DNA of 64,000 bases from Bosea sp. AS-1. GTDB lineage: Bacteria > Pseudomonadota > Alphaproteobacteria > Rhizobiales > Beijerinckiaceae. Positions 17,329 through 26,707 of this stretch are shown here, piece after piece. A program made the position numbers and the translations under genes. A model generated the notes under the pieces. That model was not told where the DNA came from. It worked only from the letters and a program-made list of their open reading frames with translations, and made no database searches. The first letter of the stretch is position 1. Each line of letters opens with the position of its first letter. The stretch is from assembly GCF_002220095.1 (NCBI RefSeq), contig NZ_CP022370.1:62001-126000 (forward strand). The letters are read 5' to 3'.

Positions 17329-18065
17329 GCGAGATTGGAAATATCGGGGTCCTGACTGCTTTGGCGGCCGGAGCGATCTCCTTTCTGTCACCCTGCGTGC
17401 TGCCGCTCGTGCCCGGCTATATCTCTTTCATTGCGGGCAATGCCGTCGAGACGGGACCGGCAGGCTCTCGCGTTGCGCGGCGGCTGTCGACGCTATTCCT
17501 GAGTGTTAGCTTCGTGCTCGGCTTCTCGACTGTCTTCGTTATCCTGGGAGCGGGCGCGACGGCCTTGGGGGACGCCTTCCGCAGCTATCGCTATGAAGCG
17601 GGCCTCGTCGGTGGCGTGATCGTCATCGTCTTCGGCATCTTCACCACGGGCCTCGTCCGGTTTGCCTGGCTTGAGCGGGAGCTGCGCCTCGAGGGCCCGG
17701 CCAGAGGCGGACATTCGGTTGGCGCTTATCTCCTCGGCGTGGCTTTCGGCTTCGGCTGGACCCCATGCATCGGTCCGGTCCTGGGCGCCATTCTGACCGT
17801 CAGCGCGGCATCCGCGACCGCGCTCGATGGCGTGGCGCTCCTCAGCCTCTACTCCCTCGGCCTTGGCCTTCCTTTCCTGCTGGCGGCCCTGTTCGCCGAA
17901 GGCTTTGCGGCCCGCCTGCGTCGGCTGCGCCGGATCGGGCGCGCCCTTCAGGTGCTTGCCGGCCTGGTGATGATCGCGATCGGCCTGGCGATGCTGTCCG
18001 GCCACCTATCGACCTTGGCGTTCTGGCTGCTCGATCGCTTCCCGATCCTCGCGACGATCGGTTGA
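17325..18065 (+). CDS. ccdA: CcdA-type cytochrome c biogenesis / thiol electron carrier
   Basis: GTG 17325 overlaps the TlpA stop (GTGA) and gives 246 residues with six hydrophobic helices. The two redox cysteines sit in the typical motifs LSPCVLPLVPGY (helix 1) and GWTPCIGPVLG (helix 4). CcdA passes electrons from cytoplasmic thioredoxin to periplasmic TlpA-like proteins. The gene ends the cassette driven from 15970. Confidence 0.93.
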   Translation: MSEIGNIGVLTALAAGAISFLSPCVLPLVPGYISFIAGNAVETGPAGSRVARRLSTLFLSVSFVLGFSTVFVILGAGATALGDAFRSYRYEAGLVGGVIVIVFGIFTTGLVRFAWLERELRLEGPARGGHSVGAYLLGVAFGFGWTPCIGPVLGAILTVSAASATALDGVALLSLYSLGLGLPFLLAALFAEGFAARLRRLRRIGRALQVLAGLVMIAIGLAMLSGHLSTLAFWLLDRFPILATIG

Positions 18066-18224
18066 GACCCCAACCTCATGAAAGGAAGCATCTGTCGTCG
18101 AATTCATTGTGCCGCCCGCGCGGCCGACCTCGGCAGGAGACGATTTGACGAGGATGATCGCAGCGCGGGTAAGAGAATGACCGGTTCGAGGGAGCGGCGC
18201 TTTTCTGGCTGCGCTAGCTCGCGA

Positions 18225-18434
18225 CTACAGCGCCTGCAGCTGCTCGGCCGAGGTCCGGCCGGACCGCTTGTCCTTGGGGAGCTCGTAAGAGACCTTCTGG
18301 CCGTCGCGAAGCTCGCGCGGGCCCGCTCGCTCTGCGGCGCTGATATGGACGAAGACGCCCTGCCCGCCGGTGTCCGGCTGGGTAAAGCCGAAACCCTTCG
18401 TGGCGTTGAACCACTTCACGGTGCCAGTCGCCAT
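18225..18434 (-). CDS. cspA: Cold-shock protein
   Basis: The 69-residue protein starts at ATG 18434 behind AGGAGATG and has both RNA-binding motifs: KGFGF (RNP1) and VFVHIS (RNP2). It is a single-stranded nucleic-acid-binding cold-shock domain. Its first 17 codons and the whole upstream region are repeated in inverted orientation at 42521-43003, where the copy is fused to an ATPase fragment. Confidence 0.95.
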   Translation of the reverse strand: MATGTVKWFNATKGFGFTQPDTGGQGVFVHISAAERAGPRELRDGQKVSYELPKDKRSGRTSAEQLQAL

Positions 18435-18870
18435 CGTCGCATCTCCTAAAAAAAGGCGCGCCATCGTCGCAGGATGCTGGGATTGCACAATCCGGCGGTT
18501 CGCGAAGGCGACCACCGGAACATGATGATCGGACCATGCCGTTTTCTTCGTTGAACGATCCTATCGACGTCGCCCGCGCGCATGCGGCGTTCGATCTCGT
18601 TTGGAACGAGGTGAGACCGAGTGTTCCTGACGGCGATCAGGAGCGCGAGCGGACGCGCGTTGCCTCCATCGTCGCGAACTTCGCACATGTCGCGCTCGAC
18701 GAGGCCGACCTCGTGCGCCGCACCCTGGATCGATACCGGAAAATGGTCGAGTAGCCACGGGCGGTCGGGAGCCGCATTGCGACCGATGTCGGCGCGGAAA
18801 TGTCTCAGGCGAGCAATCGAGACCTCATGGGCTGATCAGGAAATTGTGGATAGCTCTCTGGCCGTGGCGG
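18385..18870 (+). repeat. Inverted repeat copy 1 (cspA 5' end plus 72-aa gene)
   Basis: This ~486-bp block is matched in reverse orientation at 42521-43003. Positions pair as x and 61388-x, with a small indel near 18840. It covers the first 17 codons of cspA, the shared promoter region and the whole 72-residue gene. Differences are few (for example two residues in the 72-aa protein). Confidence 0.9.
18536..18754 (+). CDS. Conserved hypothetical 72-aa protein divergent from cspA
   Basis: ATG 18536 gives a small, charged, helical protein (MPFSSLNDPIDVARAH...) with no recognised domain. It is divergently transcribed from cspA across a ~100-bp gap. It is preserved intact in the inverted copy at 42634-42852, with Ile/Leu and Asn/His changes only, which supports it being a real gene. 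Confidence 0.7.
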   Translation: MPFSSLNDPIDVARAHAAFDLVWNEVRPSVPDGDQERERTRVASIVANFAHVALDEADLVRRTLDRYRKMVE

Positions 18871-18985
18871 GCTCGTTGAGACTATGTTGTTGTAGACAAT
18901 AGCGAGTCGGTTTGTCTTCATTGAAGATAGTAAGCAGCTAATTCCAATTTCTGCGGGCGCTTCGCCGGCATTGCGGGAGAGCACA

Positions 18986-19411
18986 ATGGCAGAGAACAAC
19001 GACGTTCTTGTCGGCCTGGTCGCTGATATTGTTTCGGCCTACGTCTCGAATAACAGCGTGCCTGCTGCCGAGCTGCCAAACCTGATCGCAACGACCCACG
19101 CAGCGATCACCGGATTGGGCTCGGAGGCGGCCGCGCCCGCGGTTGAGGAGAAGCCTACACCGGCGGTGCCGATCAAGAAGTCGATCACCGCAGACCACAT
19201 TGTCTGCCTCGAAGACGGCAAGAAGTTCAAATCGCTGAAGCGGCACCTTCGCACCGCCTACGACATGACGCCCGAGCAGTATCGGGCTCGTTGGGGGCTA
19301 CCAGCTGACTACCCAATGGTCGCTCCGGCCTATGCCGAGGCGCGTTCCAGCCTGGCTAAGAAAATGGGCCTGGGTCAACAGCGGCGGAAGCCGCGTGGCA
19401 AGGCTGCCTGA
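18986..19411 (+). CDS. MucR/Ros-family zinc-finger transcriptional regulator
   Basis: The 141-residue protein starts at ATG 18986 behind GGGAGAG. Its C-terminal half has the prokaryotic zinc-finger region (CLEDGKKFKSLKRHL...) and the typical TPEQYRARWGLPADYPMV segment of MucR/Ros. These proteins bind AT-rich DNA and control exopolysaccharide, motility and cell-cycle genes in alphaproteobacteria. The finger here has Cys then Glu-Asp-Gly in place of the second Cys, as in several MucR paralogues. A truncated relative lies at 54629-54802. Confidence 0.92.
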   Translation: MAENNDVLVGLVADIVSAYVSNNSVPAAELPNLIATTHAAITGLGSEAAAPAVEEKPTPAVPIKKSITADHIVCLEDGKKFKSLKRHLRTAYDMTPEQYRARWGLPADYPMVAPAYAEARSSLAKKMGLGQQRRKPRGKAA

Positions 19412-19510
19412 GCTGTCCAGGTCGGTCACGCTAGAGCGTCGGACTTGAAATCGGAATCGGATGATTCCTTTTAGGCTGTGTTTGTGATTCACCGTTTGTG
19501 GAGGTGGATC

Positions 19511-19888
19511 ATGGGTCGCAGCTATTCGGATGATCTGCGCGCACGGGTCTCCGGCTTCGTCGAAGCGGGGCATTCTCGTCGCGCCGCAGCGCGGCATTTC
19601 GGGGTGAGCGAGAGCTTTGCGGTGAAGCTGCTTCAGCGTGCGTCACGTCTGAAAACGCTACGGCCTGCGCGTCAGGGGCGTCCGCCCGGCGGCAGGCTGG
19701 ATGGGCACAGTGCCTTCCTTGTGGCGCAGGTGGAGGCCACGCCCGATATCACGATGCCGGAACTGGCCGCCCGGCTGGTCGAGGCGACAGGGGTGAGCGC
19801 GGCGCCGGCTGTTCTGTCCCGGCTTCTGTGCCGGCTGGGCTTCACATATAAAAAAAGCGCTGATGGCGTCGGAATGCGCACGCGTTGA
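19511..19888 (+). CDS. IS630-family transposase, first frame
   Basis: ATG 19511 gives ~125 residues with two helix-turn-helix domains ([17 protein letters not shown] and a winged part ending GFTYKKS). The run TATAAAAAAAGCG (about 19848) precedes the end and is a good -1 slip site joining this frame to the catalytic frame, as in other two-ORF IS630 members. Confidence 0.88.
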   Translation: MGRSYSDDLRARVSGFVEAGHSRRAAARHFGVSESFAVKLLQRASRLKTLRPARQGRPPGGRLDGHSAFLVAQVEATPDITMPELAARLVEATGVSAAPAVLSRLLCRLGFTYKKSADGVGMRTR

Positions 19889-20465
19889 CATCGCTGAGCA
19901 GCGCCATCTCTGGATCATACGCCGCCAGCCTCTGATGCGGATCGAGCTTCACCGGCTCGTCTTCATCGACGAGACCGCGATCAACACCAAAATGGTCAGG
20001 CTGCGAGGCCGCAGCCGCTGCGGAGAGAGGCTTCCCGCCTCGGCCCCGTTCGGACATTGGCGGACCCAGAGCTTCATCGCCGGCCTGCGCTGCCACGGGC
20101 TGAGCGCGCCATGGATCGTCGACAAGGCCATGGATCGCATCGCATTCGATCTCTACATCGAGACCCAGCTCGCACCGACCTTGTCGAAAGGCGACATCGT
20201 CATCCTCGACAATCTCGCCGTCCACAAAAGCAACCGCGCCGCCCAATGCCTCGCCGACAGAGGCGCCTGGTTCCTCTTCCTGCCGCCCTACAGTCCCGAT
20301 CTCAATCCGATCGAGATGGCCTTCGCCAAGCTCAAGGCTCACCTGCGCAAGGCCGCCGCCAGGACCTTCGACGCACTCTGGAAGGCCGTCGGTGACATCT
20401 GCAATCTCTTCACCCCAGCCGAATGCCGAAACTTCTTCAGACACGCCGGATATGCGTCCGATTAA
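19863..20465 (+). CDS. IS630-family transposase, catalytic frame
   Basis: The frame encodes the DDE domain: FIDETAIN (first Asp), [11 protein letters not shown] (second Asp) and [19 protein letters not shown] (Glu). The apparent ATG at 19863 is unlikely to be the true start; a -1 slip from the upstream frame at the A7 run should yield the fused transposase. No internal damage is visible, so the element may be mobile. Confidence 0.9.
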   Translation: MASECARVDIAEQRHLWIIRRQPLMRIELHRLVFIDETAINTKMVRLRGRSRCGERLPASAPFGHWRTQSFIAGLRCHGLSAPWIVDKAMDRIAFDLYIETQLAPTLSKGDIVILDNLAVHKSNRAAQCLADRGAWFLFLPPYSPDLNPIEMAFAKLKAHLRKAAARTFDALWKAVGDICNLFTPAECRNFFRHAGYASD

Positions 20466-20477
20466 ATGTCCGATGCT

Positions 20478-21090
20478 CTAGAGCAGCGAGAGCTGTGGAT
20501 CGGACACCGGGGTCGCCGCTGCGTCGTTGAGCGTCGGGACGGTCACGCTGATCAGAGGATGCCTTTCGGAACCGGGAACAGCGGATCGAGAAGCGCCTGG
20601 GCGAACCACTCGACCTCCTCTGACCCGGTGAATGGCCCCGGGACCGTCCGACTTCGCGTCACCGCCCGGAAGTCGGCGTATTTTACTTTCAGCGTCATCG
20701 TACGCGCGCTGAGCTGCTTGGCCTCGCAATGGCGCCGTACCTTCGCGACGAGAGGTGTGAGCTCGGACTGCGCGGCGTCGCGCTCGACGATGTCGGTCGC
20801 GAAGGTGGCCTCGGCGCCGATCGATTTTCGGACCCGGTCCGGCTCGACCGGACGCTCGTCGATCCCGCGGCGATCCGATAGTACCAGCAGCCCGACTTCC
20901 CGAAATGCTCCTGCAGGAAGGCTAGCGGCTTCGCCTATAGATCGGCGCCGGTCAGGATTCCTCGCCTCTCCATCTTGGCGGCGGTTGCCGGCCCGACGCA
21001 ATGGAACTTCTTTCCGGCCAACGCCTCGACGAAGGCGGGCCCGGCGCGCGGCGCGATGCCGACCAAGTTCGGGGCAATGATCTTCGACCT
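20478..21090 (-). pseudogene. dinB: DNA polymerase IV (DinB) C-terminal part, multiply frameshifted
   Basis: In several frames this strand reads as DinB: AGPAFVEALAGKKFHCVGPA then KMERRGILTGADL (HhH region), LLVLSDRRGIDERPVEPDR, VRKSIGAEATFATDI, and the little-finger domain AKQLSARTMTLKVKYADF with TRSRTVPGPF. It finishes in a different frame with DPQLSLL and a stop at 20478 that includes the IS630 target TA. At least two frame changes are needed, and the catalytic N-terminal half is missing. A separate middle fragment lies at 42403-42520. Confidence 0.8.
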
Positions 21091-21243
21091 TTACAAGAAC
21101 CGCAGGAGCGTTGGGGGGAGTGGAATTTTGGTCATCACGATCGGGTTCGCAGCTGCGTTCATCGCGGGCCTGCTGGTTGTTCGGACGCTCGTCATCTTCG
21201 TCTCCCGGCGAGTTGCTGGGCCAGCTCGCGCTGGCAGCCACGA

Positions 21244-22583
21244 TTATGGGCCAGCGCCAGGAGCTCGACCATGGTCTTGCAGGCCTGCCTGCGGAGATCT
21301 GCTCGATGAGGCGATCGAAAATGCGTCGATATTCCTGCGGCAGGAAGAGCTTGTCGCGATAGGTGGCTCGGAAAAGGCGGTCGCCAGTACTCCCATGAGC
21401 TGTCGCCCACTCACCGCCACTATGATGGCGGTCAGGCCCAAGTAGGTCCACGCGAGCCAGGTCAGCGTCACGATTGCGCGCGCCTCATCATTTCGGAACG
21501 CGAAAGCTAGACCGACCTGCACCAGGAACAGCGCAGCGAGCGCCAGTGCAGATGTCAGCCCAAGACGGAAGCGCAGCAGGAGCGCAAGGCCGAACAGGGA
21601 TTGAGCAGCCGTCAGGAAGAACTCCTCACTCTGCCGCGCGTCGAGCGGCAGCGCCGAGACGCTGCCCGCGCCGATGCTCATCGCAAGGGCAACATGCCCA
21701 CAAGGAGCGTCCACTGGTTGATCTTATCGCTGATCATGGTCACGAGCCCATTCGCCGCCCGGCCTGCGAGTACGAACAGGATCGCGACCGAGACTGCCGG
21801 TGCTTCGCTGGCGAGCGGCGCCAGCCACTGGATCAGAAGGAACTCGTTCAGCCCGATCACCCGGCCCGTTCCGACCATGGCCTCGGCGAAGGGTTCGGCG
21901 GAGGCGAGGATGACGGCACACGCCACAATGACGAGCGCTCCCATCGCCGCCCATTGAGCGCCGGGAGCAAGTGTGTTGAGGGCAGCGGCCGGGCCGGATT
22001 CTTCCCCCTCTTCGTCGGGGTTATCGGCCTTGGGCAGGTGCCGCACTCGCCAGACGTAAGCCGCGAAGATCGCGGCTAAAATGGCGAAGTCGAGTAGCGT
22101 GATGCGCCCTTTGAACAGGATGACGAAGGCGTACAGGCTCGCGATAAGAAGAAACCCGATCTCGATTGCATTGGCGGGCGCAAGCTCGATTGAGCGGTGC
22201 CGGGTTTTGAACCAATGCAGGAAAACCATCAGCGGCCAGGCCAGACCGACTAGGAGGCGGTTCGCCCCGGTCATGTTCGCGGCGGCGTAGTGGACATAGG
22301 ACGACTCAAGGCCTGCACGACCGGCTTGGTAAGCGTAGTAAAGGTCCACCGCGTATTCGGGCAGGACCGTGACGAGGGCGACGGCCGCCAGGATCAATCC
22401 TTGTGAAATGTGTTGCTCGGCCGCCTCTGCACCCCACGACAAGAGGAAGCCTGCCGCGAGGACAGCGACTCCAAACACGGCGGCGTCTATCACTGGACTG
22501 GGCCGCCAGCCCGTCGCGCGCAGGATGAGGGCCGGAACAGTCGCAAGGACGGCGAGGGCGACCAGGGTCAGAAAGCGTTTCAC
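21244..22583 (-). pseudogene. CaCA-family cation antiporter (Na/Ca exchanger-like), frameshifted
   Basis: The likely start is GTG 22583 behind GGAGA. Ten or so hydrophobic helices and two alpha-repeat regions are visible: VTVLPEYAVDLYYAYQAG with NMTGANRLLVG, and APLASEAPAVSV with GLVTMISDKINQWTLLVG. These match CaCA exchangers that expel Ca2+ or other cations. At about 21684 the frame breaks: CCCTTGCGATGAGC would read correctly as CCCTTGGCGATGAGC, continuing PLAMSIGAGS. The second frame runs to 21244, but the last ~45 residues lose resemblance. The full gene would be ~430 residues. Confidence 0.78.
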
Positions 22584-22729
22584 GAGTAATGTCTCCGGTG
22601 TTCGCTCAAGCTCCGGCCCTGCCTGGGCACATTCAAAGCGGCCACCAGATGCGCCCCTGCCGGCAGGCAACGCCATGGAACCCGAGGTCCGACGCGTGGG
22701 ACCGGCCAAAATGGCGCGGGTGCCGCATC

Positions 22730-23164
22730 GTATCTAGGTGCCAGCTCAACCTCAAGGCTCCCGTGAGTTCTGCGAGGCTCGTTACGTGGGGCGAAGACCG
22801 TCAGTGCGCGCGGCAAGAGCTGGAAGCGGGCAGGGGTCGCCGTCGTGATTTCGCCGTCGGTGTTCACCGGCAGCGCCGGACGTGTGCGAATCTCAAGCGG
22901 GCGGCCGCTGCAGAACGCGCGCACGCCCGGTAAGGCGCGAGTGCGGCCTCCCCGAGACGCCGAAAGGATGAAGGGCAGCCGCCACAGGTGCTGCGGCTCG
23001 AGGCTGTAGAAGTCGAGGCACTGGTCGTCGATGCCGGCAGCGTCGTAGACCGCCATGCCGCCGCCGTAGTAGACACCGTTGCCGACCGCGATCTGCACGC
23101 TGCGCACGGGCGTTGTCTTCTCGCCTATGCTAACTTCCGCCACGAACGCCTTGGCGCGACCAAG
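22730..23164 (-). pseudogene. YegS/DAGK-like lipid kinase, C-terminal domain only
   Basis: About 145 residues (FVAEVSIG..., VAVGNGVYYGGGM, LDFYSLEP, PVNTDGEITTATPARF, LPRALTVFAP) match the C-terminal domain of diacylglycerol-kinase-like lipid kinases. The N-terminal GGGDGT nucleotide-binding domain is absent: upstream of 23164 the sequence switches abruptly into the 231-bp inverted repeat. The open frame continues downstream to 22580 without resemblance. An N-terminal kinase fragment occurs far away at 39860-40020. Confidence 0.75.
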
Positions 23165-23394
23165 AGCTATACAGATCGGTAATGTTGTGCGGATGCTGCT
23201 GATCTTGTCTGCCCTTGGCTCGAGGAGCGGCGCGAAGGTCGGGCCAGGGGGCAATGGTAAGGGGATTGGCACCGCAGCTGCAGGCGCGGTCTCGTTCCGC
23301 ACAGCGGCGTCAATCCATGACGATGCCTCGGAGCTCGGCTGCGCATCTAGGGTCGGGCCGTGGGAGGCGGCTCCGGTCGGGATTGCTCGGGAGC
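23164..23394 (+). repeat. 231-bp inverted repeat, copy 1
   Basis: This block is matched in reverse at 38618-38848 (x pairs with 62012-x) with about one mismatch. It begins with a copy of the TACCGATCTGTATAG motif. Both boundaries coincide with abrupt changes of gene content, so the block marks rearrangement joints. No transposase lies inside it. Confidence 0.85.
23165..23186 (-). promoter_or_regulatory. TACCGATCYGTA palindromic site, copy 1
   Basis: On the minus strand this reads AACATTACCGATCTGTATAG, upstream of the lipid kinase fragment. It is one of four sites with the same near-palindrome; TATAG could serve as a -10. Confidence 0.55.
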
Positions 23395-23434
23395 CTCGAA
23401 CGGCCAAGCTATAGAGCTGCAGCGCAGTCCGGTG

Positions 23435-23456
23435 AACATTACCAAACCGTATAGTC
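23435..23456 (+). promoter_or_regulatory. TACCGATCYGTA-like site, copy 2, upstream of PepSY operon
   Basis: AACATTACCAAACCGTATAG followed by TCCTAGTCGAACT, 68 bp before the PepSY start. It shares the downstream GTCGAACT with the site at 28536. The palindrome is imperfect, as expected of a TetR-type operator over a promoter. Confidence 0.55.
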
Positions 23457-23523
23457 CTAGTCGAACTGAGGGGAGCCGCACCGGCCGATACTGCGGAATC
23501 TGGCGCGTGGGCGGGAGAATGCT

Positions 23524-23938
23524 ATGAACGGCAGGTTTCGTGCGGCCGCTCTGTCGGTCGGTTTGCTGGTAACCGTCATGGTTGGGATTGCAGTGGCTCA
23601 TCCCGAGAGCGAACGCTGAATCGGTGGATCAGACGGCGGCTCTCACTGCCAACGCGAAGACCACTCTCGCGCAGGGGATCACAACAGCTAAGCACCAGGT
23701 TGGCGGCAATGCGGCCGTCGCTTCCATAGAGGTTCATCTGGACAAGGAAGTCTATGCGATCGACGCGTTCAAGGACGGTCAGATTTACGCAGCGATTGTC
23801 GACATACAGACGGGCACGATCGCCGACACATTTGAGACTCATGATGACGAAGACGAGGACGATTGCGGCCTTCGCTCGAGCGGGGTCGTACGCCCGACGA
23901 CGAGCCGATCCTGTTTGGGCCGAACGTCAAGAAAATAA
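23524..23938 (+). pseudogene. PepSY-domain secreted protein, frameshifted after the signal peptide
   Basis: ATG 23524 gives a clear signal peptide (MNGRFRAAALSVGLLVTVMV then GIAVAHP), but the frame stops at TGA within GAACGCTGAATCGG. The +1 frame continues AESVDQTAALTANAKTTL and then a PepSY repeat (VGGNAAVASIEVHLDKEVYA, VDIQTGTIADTFETH) with an acidic end DDEDEDD. PepSY proteins are secreted or membrane-bound and may inhibit or chaperone proteases and transporters. It leads into an ABC exporter and a two-component system. The shift here is +1, unlike the other breaks in the window. Confidence 0.7.
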
Positions 23939-24043
23939 GCTCTACCTAAGGGCCTTTCCGCCGCTTCCGTGACCGGCTGGTTATCCGTTCGCGGCATCTC
24001 CTAGCCGTCGCAAGGTGACCCGCACCACCCTTCGGAGAGAACC

Positions 24044-24973
24044 GTGATTCTTGACCTTAACAGAGTCAAACTTTCGATTGGTGCCGTTCCCATCCTCCAT
24101 GACGTCTCTTTACGTGTGGCTACGGGAGAGATCTACGGTCTGGTGGGGCCAAAGGGCGCGGGTAAGAGCACCACGCTGGCGACGGCCATCGGGCTTTTGA
24201 AGCCCTGGTTAGGCGAAGTGAAGCTGCTGGGGCGAGATCCCGCTGAGGCAGGACCAGCTGCGCGCAAGGAGGTTGGTGTCCTACCCGAACGGAACGGCTT
24301 CTGCGGTTGGATGTCGGCGGAGGACTATTTGTCCTTCTATGCCCGCCTGTGTGGGCGACGTTCAACAAGAACCGACCTCTCTTCCGCATTGGAGCTCGTC
24401 GGTCTTTCAACCTTCGCCACCACTCGGACCGACGCATTCACGCAGAATATGCGCCAGCGGCTCGGGCTCGCGAGGGCGGTTCTCGGCAGCCCACGTCTCC
24501 TCGTGCTCGACGAGCCAACCGGCGGCATGGACGCAAGCGAGCGTCGCGAGATCCACGATATCCTGATTTCGATCGCGAGAGGTGGAACGGCAATTCTGCT
24601 CTTGACGGAGAGCCTTGAGGACATCGAACGGGTCTGTACTCATCTGGGGTTCATCGTCGCGGGACGGACGGTCGCAGAAGGCATGCTCGCGGAGAGTTTT
24701 GCCGACCAGGGGCCGCGATGCAGATTCCGGCTGCGCCTTTCCGGCCCGATTCCAGATGATGACCCGACGAGCCGCCCGGCGCGGATGATCGGCCGTGAAG
24801 GTGAGTGGACGGTGGTCGGCGTCGATCCGGCGCGGCGCGCCGATGAAATTTGGCGCGAGCTCATGTTCCGCGGCTGGCCTATTGTCGAGATCGTGCGTGC
24901 CAACCAGGGACTGCAGGAGCTCTACGCCGAGCTCACAGAGGCTAGTTCGCCGCCGGGGAGAATGGCAGCATGA
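24044..24973 (+). CDS. ABC transporter ATP-binding protein
   Basis: The 309-residue protein has Walker A GPKGAGKST, a degenerate signature (TQNMRQRLGLARA instead of LSGGQ), Walker B LLVLDEPTGGMD and a D-loop. The switch position after Walker B has Ser (LLLTES) instead of His. It resembles drug/bacitracin-type or CcmA-like exporters with a C-terminal extension of ~90 residues. It overlaps the permease start (ATGA), so the two form one transporter. Neighbouring PepSY and two-component genes suggest an envelope-stress or peptide-efflux function. Confidence 0.9.
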   Translation: MILDLNRVKLSIGAVPILHDVSLRVATGEIYGLVGPKGAGKSTTLATAIGLLKPWLGEVKLLGRDPAEAGPAARKEVGVLPERNGFCGWMSAEDYLSFYARLCGRRSTRTDLSSALELVGLSTFATTRTDAFTQNMRQRLGLARAVLGSPRLLVLDEPTGGMDASERREIHDILISIARGGTAILLLTESLEDIERVCTHLGFIVAGRTVAEGMLAESFADQGPRCRFRLRLSGPIPDDDPTSRPARMIGREGEWTVVGVDPARRADEIWRELMFRGWPIVEIVRANQGLQELYAELTEASSPPGRMAA

Positions 24974-25836
24974 TCACATTACCCAGCCTTCTGGAAGGGC
25001 GCTGCATTTCGGCGTTGCGTCTCGAAAGCGGCCTGCACCCGGTGCGTTTACTGGCTGCAAAGGAGGCCCTGGAGACGGTGACGAGCCCGCGCCGATCGGT
25101 TTGGTTGCTGGGGCTTTTTGTGATGTTCGCCCTCGGGTCCCTTGCGCTGATTCTGAAGGCGACGGGCGGATCATACATGTTGAACAACCAGGCCCTTTCG
25201 ACTCTGCTCGGGCTGATCACGGGGCTCGGGGCGGTATTTGCGACCGTCGCAGGTACGGACGCGATTGCGGGCGAGCAGGAGCGCGGTTCGTGGACCTCGT
25301 TGCTTGTGGCCCCTCTGTCGTCCCGACAAATCGTCCGGGGCAAACTCGCGGCACCGCTCGCGGCATGGGGGGCAATCTTGATTCTGACGGTACCTGCTCT
25401 TTGGGCACTAGGCAGCACAACCTCCCGCTTTACCCTGCAGGCGCTCGGGGTCGTTGCCGTTGGAACACCCGTCGTGCTCGGCTTCGGGTTTCTCGCTTTT
25501 GGGTTAGCGGCCCGGCTCAGTTCGGGTCCTTGGGCGTTGTCGCTGTCGCTTGGCGCGCTCGGGCTTGCGGCGAGCCCGATTGTCTGGGATCAGGAGCTCG
25601 GAGCAAGATCTCTTGGCGCTGCGTTCGAGACAATCGACCCGTTTTGGGGCGCACTGAGGTTCTACGACGCGGTCGCGAACCAACCGCAGACGTGGGATCA
25701 GCACGGGGCGTATGCACTGCCGGGCTTGGTTTGGCTGGTTGTCACCTCTAGATTCGCGCTCGCAAGTCACAGGCACGTTCAATGGCGAGGGCCGCAGTCG
25801 ATCGGAGCAAAGTTTCATGTTTGGCCCATCTGGTGA
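24970..25836 (+). CDS. ABC-2 type transporter permease
   Basis: ATG 24970 overlaps the ATPase stop. The 288-residue protein has about six hydrophobic helices and the ABC-2 hallmark EQERGSWTSLLVAPLSSRQIV, a loop contacted by the ATPase. It pairs with the upstream ATPase. The C-terminal 25 residues (HVQWRGPQSIGAKFHV...) are unlike a normal end, so the 3' end may have been altered by recombination. The substrate is unknown. Confidence 0.88.
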   Translation: MITLPSLLEGRCISALRLESGLHPVRLLAAKEALETVTSPRRSVWLLGLFVMFALGSLALILKATGGSYMLNNQALSTLLGLITGLGAVFATVAGTDAIAGEQERGSWTSLLVAPLSSRQIVRGKLAAPLAAWGAILILTVPALWALGSTTSRFTLQALGVVAVGTPVVLGFGFLAFGLAARLSSGPWALSLSLGALGLAASPIVWDQELGARSLGAAFETIDPFWGALRFYDAVANQPQTWDQHGAYALPGLVWLVVTSRFALASHRHVQWRGPQSIGAKFHVWPIW

Positions 25837-26029
25837 AGTTGGCCTGAGCGTCCCGGAGCCGCTCAATTTTGCGAGGAGAAGTGTCACAATTGCTGCGGAT
25901 CTCTGTAAAGTCCGACCTCGGCCAACGGTCTGTCCACATGACGAGGCTCTTATCCGACCAGAACGCGAGCCGTGCTGAACGAGGAGCAAAAGGTACGCCT
26001 CCGTCCCGCCCAGAGGTCAAGAGTACTCC

Positions 26030-26707
26030 ATGAAGATCCTGGTGATCGAGGACGACATCGAAACTGGAGCCTACGTGAAGGGAGGGCTCGAGGAGCAAGG
26101 GCACGTCGTCGATCTCGCTGCGAATGGACGGGATGGCCTCTTCCTCGCAGCGGGAGAGACGTACGATATCATGATCATCGACCGCATGTTGCCGGGTCTG
26201 GACGGTTTGGGGATCGTCAAGACGGTGCGGGGCGCAGGCATCAAGACCCCCATCATCTTCTTGACCACAATGGTCGGGGTAGGAGACCGCGTCGAAGGAC
26301 TGGAGGCCGGCGGTGACGATTACCTTGTGAAGCCGTTTGCCTTCGCCGAGCTCTCGGCCCGGGTCAACGCACTGTCGCGTCGGCCTCCTATGGCCAGTGT
26401 CGAAACGGTGTTGCGGCTAGCTGATCTCACATTGGATCTGATCGCGCGTAAGGTGAGACGCGGCAGCCAGGACATTGAGCTGCAGCCACGCGAGTTCCGG
26501 CTGCTGGAGTATCTGATGCGCAATGCCGGTCGGGTCGTGACGCGGACGATGCTGCTCGAGAATGTGTGGGATTTTCACTTCGATCCCAAGACCAACATCG
26601 TCGAGACCCATATGAGCCGGCTTCGGTCGAAGATCGACAAGGGCTTCGAGCCGGAACTCATCGAGACGGTTCGGGGCGCGGGCTATCTCCTCCATGCACC
26701 TCCGTAA
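26030..26707 (+). CDS. OmpR/PhoB-family response regulator
   Basis: The 225-residue protein has a receiver domain (acidic pocket EDD near residues 7-9, phospho-acceptor Asp in MIIDRML, Thr in FLTT, Lys in LVKPF) and a winged-helix output domain (ELQPREFRLLEYLMRNAGRVV, VRGAGYLL). It resembles QseB/CusR-like regulators. It overlaps the sensor kinase start by 14 bp and follows the PepSY-ABC genes, so it likely controls them. Confidence 0.94.
   Translation: MKILVIEDDIETGAYVKGGLEEQGHVVDLAANGRDGLFLAAGETYDIMIIDRMLPGLDGLGIVKTVRGAGIKTPIIFLTTMVGVGDRVEGLEAGGDDYLVKPFAFAELSARVNALSRRPPMASVETVLRLADLTLDLIARKVRRGSQDIELQPREFRLLEYLMRNAGRVVTRTMLLENVWDFHFDPKTNIVETHMSRLRSKIDKGFEPELIETVRGAGYLLHAPP

Larger units (their letters stand above)
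19434..20478 (+). mobile_element. IS630-family insertion sequence
   Basis: The ends GAGCGTCGGAC (19434) and, on the complement, GAGCATCGGAC (ending 20478) are inverted repeats flanked on both sides by TA (19432-19433 and 20479-20480), the target duplicated by IS630 elements. It carries two overlapping transposase frames. The right-hand TA forms part of the stop codon of the dinB remnant on the other strand. Confidence 0.9.
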